Below, piece after piece: positions 11,689 through 23,406 of a stretch of 64,000 nucleotides of DNA. Within the stretch, counting starts at the first letter, position 1. Every line of letters begins with the position of its first letter. This DNA is from Azospirillum sp. TSH64. GTDB lineage: Bacteria > Pseudomonadota > Alphaproteobacteria > Azospirillales > Azospirillaceae. The notes below the pieces were generated by a model. The model worked only from the letters and a program-made list of their open reading frames with translations. It did no database searches and was not told the DNA's origin. Position numbers and translations under genes: made by a program. The stretch is taken from contig NZ_LGQW01000015.1 of NCBI RefSeq assembly GCF_003116035.1, forward strand, positions 2,507,353 through 2,571,352, given 5' to 3'.

Positions 11689-12573
11689 ATGCCTAACCTC
11701 AAGGACCTAAAGAACCGGATCGCGAGCGTCCAGTCGACGCGCAAGATCACCTCGGCCATGAAGATGGTTGCGGCTTCCAAGCTGCGCCGCGCCCAGGAGC
11801 AGGCGGAAGCCAGCGGTCCCTACGCGGAGCGTATGGGCCGGATGCTGTCGTCCCTGGCCGCCAACGTGCAGGACAGCGGCAACGGGCCGAAGCTGATGAC
11901 CGGGACGGGCGCCGACAAGGTGCATCTGCTGGTCGTCATCAGCTCAGACCGTGGTCTGTGCGGCGCCTTCAACGGCTCCATCGTCCGCGAGGCCAAGCGC
12001 CAGATCACGCGCCTGCAGGGCGAGGGCAAGACCGTCAAGGTGCTGACCGTCGGCCGCAAGGGCCGCGACCAGCTGCGCCGCGAGTTCGCCTCGCTGATCG
12101 TCGAGAGCTACGAGGATGTCGGCCGCCGCCGGCTCGGCTTCAGCGACGCCGACATGGTGGCGACGAAGGTGCTGGCGATGTTCGACGCCGGCGAGTTCGA
12201 CGTCTGCTCGGTCGTCTTCAACAAGTTCAAGTCGGCGATCTCCCAGATCGTCACGGTTCAGCAGCTCATTCCGTTCGCCGTCCCCGGCGAGGCGGTCGCG
12301 GCCACCGACGAGGTGAAGCCGCTCTATGAGTTCGAGCCGGACGAGGAGCAGATCCTCGCCGAACTGCTGCCGCGCAACCTGTCCATCCAGATCTACCGCG
12401 CCCTCCTGGAGAGCGCCGCGTCCGAGCAGGGCGCCCGGATGACCGCGATGGACAACGCGACGCGCAACGCCGGCGACATGATCAACAAGCTGACGATCAC
12501 CTACAATCGGACGCGCCAGGCCTACATCACCAAGGAGCTGATCGAGATCATCTCCGGTGCCGAAGCCCTGTAA
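11689..12573 (+). CDS. atpG: ATP synthase F1 gamma subunit
   Basis: A 294-residue gamma subunit, the central rotor shaft of F1. The N-terminal helix ([20 protein letters not shown]) and the C-terminal helix ([20 protein letters not shown], followed by [15 protein letters not shown]) that form the coiled-coil shaft are both intact. AAGG lies about seven bases upstream of the ATG. It sits between atpA and atpD in the expected order. Confidence 0.96.
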   Translation: MPNLKDLKNRIASVQSTRKITSAMKMVAASKLRRAQEQAEASGPYAERMGRMLSSLAANVQDSGNGPKLMTGTGADKVHLLVVISSDRGLCGAFNGSIVREAKRQITRLQGEGKTVKVLTVGRKGRDQLRREFASLIVESYEDVGRRRLGFSDADMVATKVLAMFDAGEFDVCSVVFNKFKSAISQIVTVQQLIPFAVPGEAVAATDEVKPLYEFEPDEEQILAELLPRNLSIQIYRALLESAASEQGARMTAMDNATRNAGDMINKLTITYNRTRQAYITKELIEIISGAEAL

Positions 12574-12593
12574 CGGCAGCATCCGACACGTAG

Positions 12594-14081
<1,488 letters not shown>

Positions 14082-14157
14082 TCCCCACAAGGGATCGCGG
14101 CATTCCGGCCCGGCTCGATCATTCTTGAGGAAGCCGGACGGAAATCGACATCAGCAC

Positions 14158-14188
14158 ACCCCCTCCCCCCGTCAGTGGGGGAGGGGGT
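14158..14188 (+). other. Strong hairpin between atpD and atpC
   Basis: ACCCCCTCCCCC (14158-14169) pairs perfectly over 12 bp with GGGGGAGGGGGT (14177-14188), loop of seven bases. It sits 27 bases before the atpC start. It could attenuate transcription, protect the 3' end of upstream message, or be a copy of a dispersed C/G-rich repeat; a related C/G-rich repeat occurs in the liv operon near 52.3 kb. Confidence 0.55.
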
Positions 14189-14214
14189 TCCTATGAAGAG
14201 GCACCAGGAAACCC

Positions 14215-14631
14215 ATGGCCGATAAAGTCGAATTCGAGCTGGTCTCGCCGGAAAAGCTGCTGAAGTCGCAGCCCGTGGACATGGTCGTGGTGCCGGGTTC
14301 GGAAGGCGATTTCGGCGTGCTCGCCGGTCATTCGCCGATGATCTCGACCGTGCGTCCGGGTGTCATCGACGTCTATGAAGGCGACCGCATCGTCGACCGC
14401 GTCTTCGTCGCCGGCGGCTTCGCCGAGGTCACCGAGGCCCGCTGCACCGTCCTGGCCGAGGAAGCGGTTGCGCTGACCGACCTGGACCGCGCCGCGGTCG
14501 AGAAGCAGATCAAGGACCTGTCCGAGGATCTGGACGACAGCAAGTCCGACGCCGAGCGGGCCGCCGCGGAGTCCAAGCTGGCCGTCGCGCGTGCCAAGCT
14601 GGACGCGCTGAGCCAGGGCTCCGCTCACTGA
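14215..14631 (+). CDS. atpC: ATP synthase F1 epsilon subunit
   Basis: A 138-residue epsilon subunit: N-terminal beta-sandwich (KVEFELVSPEKLL, then VVPGSEGDFGVLAGHSPMIS) and C-terminal helical hairpin (about 88-135). Epsilon binds the gamma foot and restrains ATP hydrolysis. A ribosome site (GAAGAGGCACCAGGA) precedes the ATG. Last gene of the operon, separated from atpD by 133 bases that contain a strong hairpin. Confidence 0.95.
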   Translation: MADKVEFELVSPEKLLKSQPVDMVVVPGSEGDFGVLAGHSPMISTVRPGVIDVYEGDRIVDRVFVAGGFAEVTEARCTVLAEEAVALTDLDRAAVEKQIKDLSEDLDDSKSDAERAAAESKLAVARAKLDALSQGSAH

Positions 14632-14687
14632 GCGGCAGCGGCCGTCGGCCCGGCATGCCTGGCAAACGGCGTATATCTCTTCGGTCG

Positions 14688-14719
14688 AACGGGCGGCTTG
14701 GGTCTCCAGGCCGCCCGTT
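14688..14719 (+). terminator. Probable terminator of the atp operon
   Basis: AACGGGCGGC (14688-14697) pairs perfectly with GCCGCCCGTT (14710-14719) and the stem extends inward by about four pairs to a short loop. It begins 56 bases after the atpC stop. The following T tract is weak (TTGCGTT), so termination efficiency is uncertain. Confidence 0.6.
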
Positions 14720-14887
14720 TGCGTTGCGACTCGGTTGCATCGCGGTGAAGACCGACTACATTCCAAGGCCTGAACCGTGAACCCTGCCGCACCCGATGGG
14801 CAGGCGGGGACACGGGCACCAGAGAACCCTTTCCCGATATGACCCGGCCGCGGAGATGCGGCCCAAAACGAGGCGGTAGAGCGGAAC

Positions 14888-15712
14888 ATGGCGCGTGCGC
14901 ATTGGCGGATCGACGAGCTTCCCTGGGACCGCTTCGATGCTGGGAAGATCGACCCCGATCTGGTTCCCCTGATCAAGGCGGCGGCCCTGGTGGAATTCAA
15001 CGCCGACGACTACACCGCCTATCTGTGCAACGTCTTCAACGACGATCCGGAATTTCAGGAGACCGCCCGCGGCTGGGCGGTGGAGGAGGTCCAGCATGGC
15101 GAGGCGCTTGGGCGCTGGGCCGAGCTGGTCGACCCGACCTTCGACTTCCGGGCGGCGGTCGAGCGCTTTCGCGCCGGCTATCGCGTGCCGATCGACCTCG
15201 ACGCCTCGGTCCGCGGCTCGCGTACCGGCGAGATGATCGCCCGCTGCATGGTGGAGACCGGCACCAGCTCCTACTACGCCGCCATCGGCGATTCGACCGA
15301 CGAGCCGGTGCTGAAGGAGATCTGCCGCAACATCGCCGCCGACGAACTGCGCCACTACAAGATCTTCTACACCTACGCCAAGAAGTATCTGGACCGCGAA
15401 GGGCTGAACAAGGTCCAGCGGCTGAAGGTGGCGCTGTCGCGCATCGGTGAGTCGGAGGACGACGAGCTGGCCTATGCCTATTACGCGGCCAACGCGCCGG
15501 CCGACGCCGTCTACGAGCACAAGCTCTACAACGCCGCCTACAAGCGCCGGGCGTTCGGCCGCTATCGCCGCAAGCATGTCGACCGCGCCATCGCCATGCT
15601 GTTCAAGGCCTGCGGGTTGAAGCCGCACACCCGGCTTTGCAGCATGGCCTCGCGCGGGGCCTGGTGGTTCATCGACCGCCAGGCACGGAAGCTGGCGGCG
15701 CAGGCCGTCTGA
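14888..15712 (+). CDS. Ferritin-like diiron protein
   Basis: A 274-residue helical protein with a ferritin-like diiron site. Candidate iron ligands are E in VEFNADDY, the E-x-x-H pair in AVEEVQHGEAL, E in MVETGTSSYY and the second box AADELRHYKIF, spaced as in rubrerythrin or acyl-ACP desaturase-like folds. There is no rubredoxin domain or signal peptide. The substrate is unknown. The opening ELPWDRFDAGK resembles LPWDSFDVSR of the diiron oxygenase at 47.6-48.7 kb, so the two may be distant relatives. It is followed by a probable terminator and is not in an obvious operon. Confidence 0.8.
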   Translation: MARAHWRIDELPWDRFDAGKIDPDLVPLIKAAALVEFNADDYTAYLCNVFNDDPEFQETARGWAVEEVQHGEALGRWAELVDPTFDFRAAVERFRAGYRVPIDLDASVRGSRTGEMIARCMVETGTSSYYAAIGDSTDEPVLKEICRNIAADELRHYKIFYTYAKKYLDREGLNKVQRLKVALSRIGESEDDELAYAYYAANAPADAVYEHKLYNAAYKRRAFGRYRRKHVDRAIAMLFKACGLKPHTRLCSMASRGAWWFIDRQARKLAAQAV

Positions 15713-15723
15713 TGCTGTCCGAA

Positions 15724-15745
15724 CAGCCGGGTGGCCCCCCGGCTG
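15724..15745 (+). terminator. Probable terminator after ferritin-like gene
   Basis: CAGCCGGG (15724-15731) pairs with CCCGGCTG (15738-15745) around a six-base loop, starting 11 bases past the stop and followed by TGGTTCTTT. Confidence 0.6.
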
Positions 15746-15862
15746 TGGTTCTTTGCCGGGAGGATGGTACTTTCTGTCGCTTTCCCGGTAGACACAATAA
15801 GGAACCAACTGCGGCTGCGACAGAATATCACCCGGTTCAGGTGATGGTGATGTGAGAAGGCC

Positions 15863-15914
15863 GAAGACATTCAGCTGATGTCTTCTGGTTGGGTCGATAT
15901 GCTCGATTGAGCAT
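15863..15914. promoter_or_regulatory. Two inverted repeats upstream of the exported protein/chemoreceptor pair
   Basis: GAAGACAT and ATGTCTTC (15863-15870, 15878-15885) and ATGCTC and GAGCAT (15899-15904, 15909-15914) are perfect inverted repeats. They lie in the 370-base region 15713-16082, which holds no convincing gene and is less GC-rich than its flanks, consistent with the promoter of the downstream pair. Confidence 0.35.
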
Positions 15915-16082
15915 TCCGGCTGCATGAAGTGGATTTTGTTGCCGTCATAGGCTTTGTCCACTTGTCGTATCCAACTTACTGCTGATCTCCTTTTAGGCGG
16001 ACTCCGAGATCCAGGCGCGCGGGCTTTGCGTAACGGTGGCTATGAGCTTGTCCGTTCGCATGCCGATGGGTGGTTGCCGCCG

Positions 16083-16397
16083 ATGATCCGTTTCCACGTT
16101 CCAGCCTTCCTCCTGCTTTTGGCGGGTGCAGCCGCTCTGCCGGTGGCCGCGTCCGGTGCCGGGGATCCGGCAGAACCGGTCGCCGCAGTGTTCGCGCCCG
16201 GTACGACGCTTGCCGAAGCGATGGACCATGTGCTGGCGGCCGGTGGTGTTCCGCTGCGTGGCGGCCCCTTCGCAAACATCGTCGTCGCGAGGTCGGCCGA
16301 TCCGGACTTCGCCGTCTCCCTGCATCTGCATGGCGCTTGGCTGCTGCTCGATCCGATTCTCGCTGGATGCGCGGACCTGCGCCGTCTGCCGTCATGA
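16083..16397 (+). CDS. Small exported hypothetical protein
   Basis: A 104-residue protein beginning [20 protein letters not shown], a typical signal peptide with probable cleavage near VAASGA. The mature part (about 80 residues, [19 protein letters not shown]) has no recognised family. Its stop overlaps the start of the next gene by four bases (ATGA, 16394-16397), so it is probably translated together with the chemoreceptor and might act as a periplasmic accessory to it. The ribosome site is weak. Confidence 0.55.
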   Translation: MIRFHVPAFLLLLAGAAALPVAASGAGDPAEPVAAVFAPGTTLAEAMDHVLAAGGVPLRGGPFANIVVARSADPDFAVSLHLHGAWLLLDPILAGCADLRRLPS

Positions 16398-17863
16398 CCC
16401 TGAGGTCTTCCATGAACAATCTCGACCAACTGCGCTCCGCCAGTGAGCGGGCGATGCTCGCCTATCTGTGGAGCTATGTGCCGATCCTGGCCGCATTCTC
16501 CTGGTCGATGGGCCGCGGCTGGGTCGTTCCGGTGCTGGCGCTGTTGGTCGCGGCCGCCGCCACGCTCGGCCGGTTCTCCGGCAACGGCGCCTCGCGACGC
16601 AGCCTGTCGGCAGTCGCGCTGATGCTGCAGAGCGCCCTGGTCGTCGCGGTGGGGCAGGGCCAGCCCTGGCAGGTCGATCTGCATTTCCTGTTCTTCGCCA
16701 ATCTGGCGGCGCTGATCGCCTTCATCGACGTCGGCGCGCTGGTGATGGCGACGCTGGCCGTCGCCGCGCATCATCTGGTCCTGAACTTCGCCCTGCCCTA
16801 TGCCCTGCTGCCGGAGGGCGGGAACCTGTTGCGGGTGCTCTACCACGCGGTCGCGGTGCTGATCGAGGTGGCGGTCCTGGTCACTGTCGCCTGGAAAGGG
16901 CAGGGGCTGCTGAACAGGCTGGAGGCGACGCTGGACACCGCCGAGGAGGCCCGCCGCCGCGCCGAACTGCTGGCTGCCGAACAGCGGGCGTCGGAAGACC
17001 GGGCAGGCGATGAGCGCCGGCGCGCCCTGAGCGAGGTGGCCGGCAAGCTCCAGGCGGTGATCGGCGCCTCTGCGGGACAGATCCTCACGGCATCCGATGC
17101 ACTGAGCGGCGATTCCCAGGCCGTCGCCTCCACCATCGGCAGCACGCGTGTCCAGCTGGCGGACGCCCTGCGCTCCATCGGCGGGGCGGTGGAGCGGGTG
17201 CATGACATGACACTGGCGGCGGATCAGCTTGCCGGATCGACCGGCATCATCCGCGGGCAGCTCGACCGCGCCACCGGCATCGTCTCCGCCGCCAGCCGGC
17301 AGGCGGAGGCGACGCGGACCATCGTGTCGTTGCTGGAAAACACCGCCGCCCAGGTGGAGGACATCACCCGGCTGATCGGTGACATCGCCGGCCAGACCAA
17401 TCTGCTGGCGCTGAACGCCACCATCGAAGCGGCGCGGGCGGGGGAAGCCGGCAAGGGCTTCGCCGTCGTGGCGGGGGAGGTCAAGCAGTTGGCGAGCCAG
17501 ACCGCGCGGGCGACCGACGACATCGCCCGGCAGGTGGCGGACATCCAGGCGTCGTCCAGGCGAACCGCCCGGGCTATCGGGGAGATCGTCGACACCATCG
17601 GCAGCATGAACGAGGTGACGCTCGGCATCGCCGGCGCCGTCGAGCAGCAGGGCATCGCCGCCCAATCGATCATCGGCCAGATCCAGACCTCGGCGCAGGA
17701 AGCCCGCGGTCTGGCGGCCACGGTCGAGGGGGTGCGCGCGGTGGCCGACGGCTCCGGCTCCGCGGCCGAGGCGATGGAGCGGCGCCTCGATGTGGTGCGC
17801 CGCAGTGCAGCCCAGCTTCAGAGCGAGGTGGCATCGCTTGCCACTTCGATCCGGGCGGCGTGA
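16394..17863 (+). CDS. Methyl-accepting chemotaxis protein with multi-pass membrane sensor
   Basis: A 489-residue chemoreceptor. Instead of a periplasmic sensor it has about six hydrophobic segments in residues 15-170 (for example [20 protein letters not shown] and [17 protein letters not shown]), so sensing is probably within or near the membrane. The cytoplasmic part lacks a clear HAMP domain; the signalling tip [20 protein letters not shown] starts near residue 334. Start at 16394 overlaps the upstream exported protein; an ATG at 16412 is an alternative. No CheR-binding pentapeptide. Confidence 0.85.
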   Translation: MTLRSSMNNLDQLRSASERAMLAYLWSYVPILAAFSWSMGRGWVVPVLALLVAAAATLGRFSGNGASRRSLSAVALMLQSALVVAVGQGQPWQVDLHFLFFANLAALIAFIDVGALVMATLAVAAHHLVLNFALPYALLPEGGNLLRVLYHAVAVLIEVAVLVTVAWKGQGLLNRLEATLDTAEEARRRAELLAAEQRASEDRAGDERRRALSEVAGKLQAVIGASAGQILTASDALSGDSQAVASTIGSTRVQLADALRSIGGAVERVHDMTLAADQLAGSTGIIRGQLDRATGIVSAASRQAEATRTIVSLLENTAAQVEDITRLIGDIAGQTNLLALNATIEAARAGEAGKGFAVVAGEVKQLASQTARATDDIARQVADIQASSRRTARAIGEIVDTIGSMNEVTLGIAGAVEQQGIAAQSIIGQIQTSAQEARGLAATVEGVRAVADGSGSAAEAMERRLDVVRRSAAQLQSEVASLATSIRAA

Positions 17864-17960
17864 AAGAGCCGGAACCGGTTGGGACGGGGCTGGCGGCCGC
17901 TGGTGGACTGCGCTACGCCTTTCGTTCCAACCATCACCACTCAAACGGGGTTCCGGAGAC

Positions 17961-18575
17961 ATGAAGCTCTATTACAAGCCGGGTGCCTGCTCGCTGTCGC
18001 CGCACATCGTCCTGTGCGAGGCCGGGCTGCCCTTCGAGCTGGTCAAGGTCGATCTCGTGACCAAGACGCTGGCCGACGGCAGCGATTTCCGCGCGGTGAA
18101 CCCGAAGGGGCAGGTGCCGACCCTGGCGCTCGATGAGGGCGGCATCCTGACCGAGGGTGCGGTGATCGTGCAGTACATCGCCGACAAGGCGCCGGCCAGC
18201 GGCCTGATCCCCGCGGTCGGCACGATGGAGCGCTACCGCGTGCAGGAACTGCTGAACTTCATCGGGTCGGAACTGCACAAGGGCGTCGTCCCGCTGTTCC
18301 CGATGTTGAACGACGTGGTGTCCGACACCCATCGCCAATTCGCCACCAAGGTCCTGAGCGGCAAGCTGGCGGTGCTGGACCAGCAGCTTGCGGGCAAAGC
18401 CTACCTGACCGGCGACAGCTTTACCGTTGCCGACGCCTATGCCTACACGGTGCTGAGCTGGCTGCCGCGCATCAAGTTCGACCTGTCGCCCTTCCCGAAC
18501 CTGACGGCCTTCGCCGAACGCGTCGCCGCCCGTCCGGCGGTGCAGGCGGCACACGCCGCCGAAGCCCAGGGCTGA
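17961..18575 (+). CDS. gst: Glutathione S-transferase, beta-class-like
   Basis: A 204-residue GST. The N-terminal thioredoxin-like domain has the beta-class cysteine motif (YYKPGACSLSPHIVLCEAG) and the glutathione-contact motif KGQVPTLALDEGGILTEGAVIVQYIAD; the C-terminal helical domain ends with LTGDSFTVADAYAYTVLSW, the N-capping box of GSTs. Start at 17961 has CCGGAG upstream. It conjugates or reduces with glutathione; the substrate is unknown. A bidirectional terminator separates it from the convergent helicase gene. Confidence 0.9.
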   Translation: MKLYYKPGACSLSPHIVLCEAGLPFELVKVDLVTKTLADGSDFRAVNPKGQVPTLALDEGGILTEGAVIVQYIADKAPASGLIPAVGTMERYRVQELLNFIGSELHKGVVPLFPMLNDVVSDTHRQFATKVLSGKLAVLDQQLAGKAYLTGDSFTVADAYAYTVLSWLPRIKFDLSPFPNLTAFAERVAARPAVQAAHAAEAQG

Positions 18576-18611
18576 GCGCCGGCCGGTCTTGATGAGGACC
18601 GGATAGAAAAA

Positions 18612-18642
18612 GGCCCCGTCTCGGCGAGAGACGGGGCCTTTT
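18612..18642. terminator. Bidirectional intrinsic terminator
   Basis: GGCCCCGTCTC (18612-18622) pairs perfectly over 11 bp with GAGACGGGGCC (18628-18638), five-base loop, A tract before and T tract after. It lies between the convergent GST and helicase genes. Confidence 0.9.
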
Positions 18643-18661
18643 CCTTGATGACGATCCGCGG

Positions 18662-20149
<1,488 letters not shown>

Positions 20150-20467
20150 GGAAGTGATGGTCCTGGTCACCAGAATGGGGGCCGCGCCAGGAGGGAGCGG
20201 CCGGGCTTGCGCGCTCCGCGGCGGGTTGGCGCGGAGCCGTCGGGCGGCGGGCGATTAGGCGCGCGCAAGTCCTGCGCGGCGCCGGGCGCCGTCCGACCCC
20301 GGACAGATAGGGCCGATGGCTTGATTTGGCAAGCAAACTCGGCGCGCGGCAGGGGTGCGCCGTGCCGGTTCGCCCGGACAAGCGGAGGCTTGGCGGCAGG
20401 AAAGGGGCGCGGACCGGCTCCGCTCTCTTGCGGCATACGGTCGCGCCCCGTGGCTTCGCGCGGAGGC

Positions 20468-21016
20468 TTACGGCTTCTTGATCACGCCGCAGGCGATGCG
20501 GTCGCCGGAATTGCCGGCCGGTTGGCTGAGGTAATCGTCGGGCTGGGCATGAACGACGATCGAGGTGCCGCCCTGCTTGAACAGGCCGTCGGCGCCGTCG
20601 GTCAGGGTGACCATGTGGGTGATCGCCTCGAACCCGGCCTTGCCGGCCTCGTTGGCCCAGATGTTGGGCAGCTCGCCGTAATGCATGTGCTCGGCCTCCA
20701 GCCCGTGCTTGGCGCCCTGGGCGGCGAAATGGCCGCCGGCCGCCTTGAAATCGGGGGTGCAGGCACCGTTTTCGTGGATGTGGATGCCGTGCCAGCCCGG
20801 CGGCAGCCCTTCCAACTGGCCATGCACCAGGATGCCGTGCGGGAATTTGGTGAAGGTGACGGTGCCCAGCGGCTTGCCCTGCGCGTCGGCGACGGCGGCC
20901 TGGGCGGCGGGAGCAGGGGCGGCGGCGGTGGCGGATTGCTGGGCGAGCGCCGTAGCGGCGGCCAGCGACAGGCCGGCGAACAGCAGGGCCGGGGTCAGGG
21001 ACAGGGTGCGGGGCAT
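20468..21016 (-). CDS. sodC: Periplasmic Cu/Zn superoxide dismutase
   Basis: A 182-residue exported SOD. The ATG at 21016 is preceded by GAGGACC; residues 1-25 (MPRTLSLTPALLFAGLSLAA) form a signal peptide. Metal ligands are in HGIHIHENGAC, GGHF, the histidines of the AAQGAKHGLEAEHMH region, and VVHAQPDDY; the disulfide cysteines are in ENGAC and GDRIACGVI. It dismutates superoxide in the periplasm. It is divergent from fur with 170 bases between, so shared iron or redox control is possible but not shown. Confidence 0.93.
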   Translation of the reverse strand: MPRTLSLTPALLFAGLSLAAATALAQQSATAAAPAPAAQAAVADAQGKPLGTVTFTKFPHGILVHGQLEGLPPGWHGIHIHENGACTPDFKAAGGHFAAQGAKHGLEAEHMHYGELPNIWANEAGKAGFEAITHMVTLTDGADGLFKQGGTSIVVHAQPDDYLSQPAGNSGDRIACGVIKKP

Positions 21017-21186
21017 TCTGGTGGGTCCTCCGTCTTGAGTGTTGGCCTGTTGGCCGGCGCCCCCGGCCGGCGCGTTTGGACGGCCGGCGGGGGGGACGAC
21101 TTCACGCCGCTGCGAAACCGCTCTGGGATTGCGAACGGTTTTCAGTATGATGGGGGCATCGGCAAGCAAAGACCAGGGTTGGGGTT

Positions 21187-21633
21187 ATGACGTCGCGTCT
21201 GGAAGCGTTGTGCATGGAAAAGGGCCTGAAGATGACCGGCCAGCGTCGTGTCATTTCGCAGGTGTTGTCGGAGGCGGACGACCACCCCGACGTCGAGGAG
21301 GTGCATCGCCGCGCCGTGCAGATCGACCCGCGCATCTCCATCGCCACCGTCTACCGCACCATGCGGTTGCTGGAGGATGCGCAGGTGATCGAGCGCGTCG
21401 ACCTGGGCGACGGCCGCGCACGCTATGAAGAGGCGACGGCGGACCACCACCATCACCTGATCGACACCCGCACCGGCCGGATCATCGAATTCGCCAGCCC
21501 GGAGCTGGAGGCGATGAAGGAGCGGATCGCCCACGAGCTTGGCTACAAGATCGTCGGCCACCGGCTTGAAATCTACGGGGTGCCGCTGGACGACGCGGCC
21601 GACGGCATCCGGGATGAGGAGGAGCGTCCATGA
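21187..21633 (+). CDS. fur: Fur-family metalloregulator (Fur/Mur type)
   Basis: A 148-residue Fur-family repressor: N-terminal winged helix (LKMTGQRRVISQVL, recognition helix in ISIATVYRTMRLLEDA) and C-terminal dimerisation domain with the metal motif HHHHLIDTRTGRIIEF. The C-x-x-C found in E. coli Fur after this motif is missing, as in alphaproteobacterial Fur/Mur proteins, some of which respond to manganese. Which metal is sensed here is an inference. It is translationally coupled (ATGA) to a small downstream gene. Confidence 0.9.
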   Translation: MTSRLEALCMEKGLKMTGQRRVISQVLSEADDHPDVEEVHRRAVQIDPRISIATVYRTMRLLEDAQVIERVDLGDGRARYEEATADHHHHLIDTRTGRIIEFASPELEAMKERIAHELGYKIVGHRLEIYGVPLDDAADGIRDEEERP

Positions 21634-21854
21634 CCGATCCCCGTTTCCCCGAGGCCGACCAGCCCATCGCCGAGGCCATCGCCTGCCGGAATGCGGTACA
21701 GCGCTGCTACTCCGGCCTGTGCCGCTGCGGCCAGCCGGAGCGCTATGCGCTGGAGGCGGCGGTGACCGTCTACCGCTACCACCATCCGGAGATTCCGCCG
21801 GCCCAGGCGGAGACCATCGTCAGCCATTGGGTGGCGGGACCGGTTCGGCATTGA
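21630..21854 (+). CDS. Small hypothetical protein coupled to fur
   Basis: A 74-residue protein whose ATG overlaps the fur stop (ATGA). It has three cysteines close together (CYSGLCRCGQPERYAL) and several histidines near the end (VYRYHHPEIPP), so metal binding is possible. No family was recognised. Translational coupling argues that it is real and linked to Fur function. Confidence 0.6.
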   Translation: MTDPRFPEADQPIAEAIACRNAVQRCYSGLCRCGQPERYALEAAVTVYRYHHPEIPPAQAETIVSHWVAGPVRH

Positions 21855-22013
21855 GGGTCCGGGCGGCAAGATCGCGTCAGTGGACGTTTTATGAAAATAG
21901 TCCTTGATCGTCTCCGCATAAAATCCTAAAACCAAACCTGTCAAGGCGACGGGTCCGCCCCCGGACCTCGCGCCCGACAGCACCAAAGCTCCCCCCTCGC
22001 TTCGGTCCGAAAA

Positions 22014-22060
22014 GGGCCGGCCGGACACTCCCAATGTCCGGCCGGCCCTTTTTGTTTTCG
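22014..22060 (+). terminator. Strong intrinsic terminator at left edge of phage module
   Basis: GGGCCGGCCGGACA (22014-22027) pairs perfectly over 14 bp with 22035-22048, loop of seven bases, then TTTTTGTTTT. It separates fur and its partner from the phage genes. The rest of 21855-22177 holds no gene; 21885-21945 is AT-rich. Confidence 0.92.
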
Positions 22061-22177
22061 CGTTTCGCCCGCGGCCGGCGCTGCGTCCTGCACGCACCCC
22101 CGACAACCGGATGGCGGAACGTTCCCCCCGCCTTGCTCCCCGCGGGATCCGCAGGAACGCGAAAGGAAACCATACCC

Positions 22178-22996
22178 ATGTCGACCAGCATCGCCCAGGC
22201 ATTCGTCAAGCAGTTCGAGCGCGAGGTCCATGAGGCTTACCAGCGCATGGGTTCCAAGTTGCGCAACACCGTGCGCGGCAAGAACAATGTGCAGGGCGCC
22301 TCCACCGTCTTCCAGAAGGTCGGCAAGGGTGCCGCCGCCACCAAGTCGCGCCACGGCGCGGTTCCGGTGATGAACCTGGACCACACGCCGGTGGAGTGCG
22401 CGCTGTACGACTTCTATGCCGGCGACTGGGTCGACCGGCTGGACGAGCTGAAGACCAACATCGACGAGCGGCAGATCATCGCCAATGCCGGCGCCTATGC
22501 GTTGGGCCGCAAGACCGACGAGCTGCTGATCGGCGAGCTGAACAGGTCCGTCAACTATGCCGGCAGCGCCACCGACGGGCTGACCAAGGCCAAGATCCTG
22601 ACGGCCTTCGAGATGATGGGCGAGGCCGACGTGCCGGACGACGGCCAGCGCTATGCCGTCGTCGGCTGGAAGCAGTGGAGCCAGCTGCTGGGGATCGAGG
22701 AGTTCGCCAGCGCCGACTATGTCGGCTCCGACGAGCTGCCCTGGCGCGGCACCCAGGCCAAGCGCTGGCTCGGCACGCTGTGGCTGCCGCATTCCGGCCT
22801 GACGCTGAGCGGCACCGTCCGGCTCTGCCACTGGTACCACAAGACGGCGGTCGGCCACGCGGCGGGTGCCGACGTGAAGACCGACATCACCTGGCACGGC
22901 GACCGTGCGGCGCATTTCGTCAACAACATGATGAGCCAGGGCGCCGCGCTGATCGACACCAGCGGCGTGGTCACCCTGCGCTGCCTGGAGAGCTGA
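22178..22996 (+). CDS. Phage major capsid protein
   Basis: A 272-residue protein resembling podovirus major capsid proteins: a helical N-terminal arm (IAQAFVKQFEREVHEAYQRM), a conserved middle (DFYAGDWVDRLDELKTNIDE) and a beta-rich C-terminus. Length is at the low end for HK97-fold capsids. Start at 22178 follows GAAAGGAAA. It is the first gene of the module; the expected portal and scaffold genes upstream are absent and the gene instead follows a strong terminator. Assignment is from general resemblance and from its downstream neighbours. Confidence 0.75.
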   Translation: MSTSIAQAFVKQFEREVHEAYQRMGSKLRNTVRGKNNVQGASTVFQKVGKGAAATKSRHGAVPVMNLDHTPVECALYDFYAGDWVDRLDELKTNIDERQIIANAGAYALGRKTDELLIGELNRSVNYAGSATDGLTKAKILTAFEMMGEADVPDDGQRYAVVGWKQWSQLLGIEEFASADYVGSDELPWRGTQAKRWLGTLWLPHSGLTLSGTVRLCHWYHKTAVGHAAGADVKTDITWHGDRAAHFVNNMMSQGAALIDTSGVVTLRCLES

Positions 22997-23059
22997 GCGG
23001 AGGAGGGCGAGCTGCCCTCCCTTCCGCATCCCCCACACAAAATCCGGAGTCTTCGATCC

Positions 23060-23332
23060 ATGGCCTATGCGTCCAAGGATTTGAGCGTGCTCGCCTATGC
23101 GAACGGCTTCACGCTCTGGCACTACACCACGCGCGACGTGGCGACCGACGTCGACACCGCCGGCTATTTCAACGGGGCGGCCGACCTGCTGCGGGTGGGC
23201 GACATGCTGCTGGCCAATTGCGCGGTCGGCAGCGCCACCCCCGCCACCGGCGTGCTGGTGGTGGCGGCCAGCGCCAACGGCGCGGTCGATGTCGCCAACC
23301 TGACGCCGTTCGGTGGCGTCAACAGCGACTGA
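23060..23332 (+). CDS. Small phage virion protein, possible head decoration
   Basis: A 90-residue protein (MAYASKDLSVLAYANGFTLW) rich in small residues and beta-strand character, 63 bases after the capsid gene with a CCGGAG ribosome site. Small proteins in this place in phage late operons are often head decoration or adaptor proteins. No motif proves this. Confidence 0.55.
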   Translation: MAYASKDLSVLAYANGFTLWHYTTRDVATDVDTAGYFNGAADLLRVGDMLLANCAVGSATPATGVLVVAASANGAVDVANLTPFGGVNSD

Positions 23333-23406
23333 TCCGCCGAGGGGAAGGGCGCCGCACCGCCGGCACCTTCCGCTCGCCTTCCGCTTCATGTCCGCTATCC
23401 GGAGAC

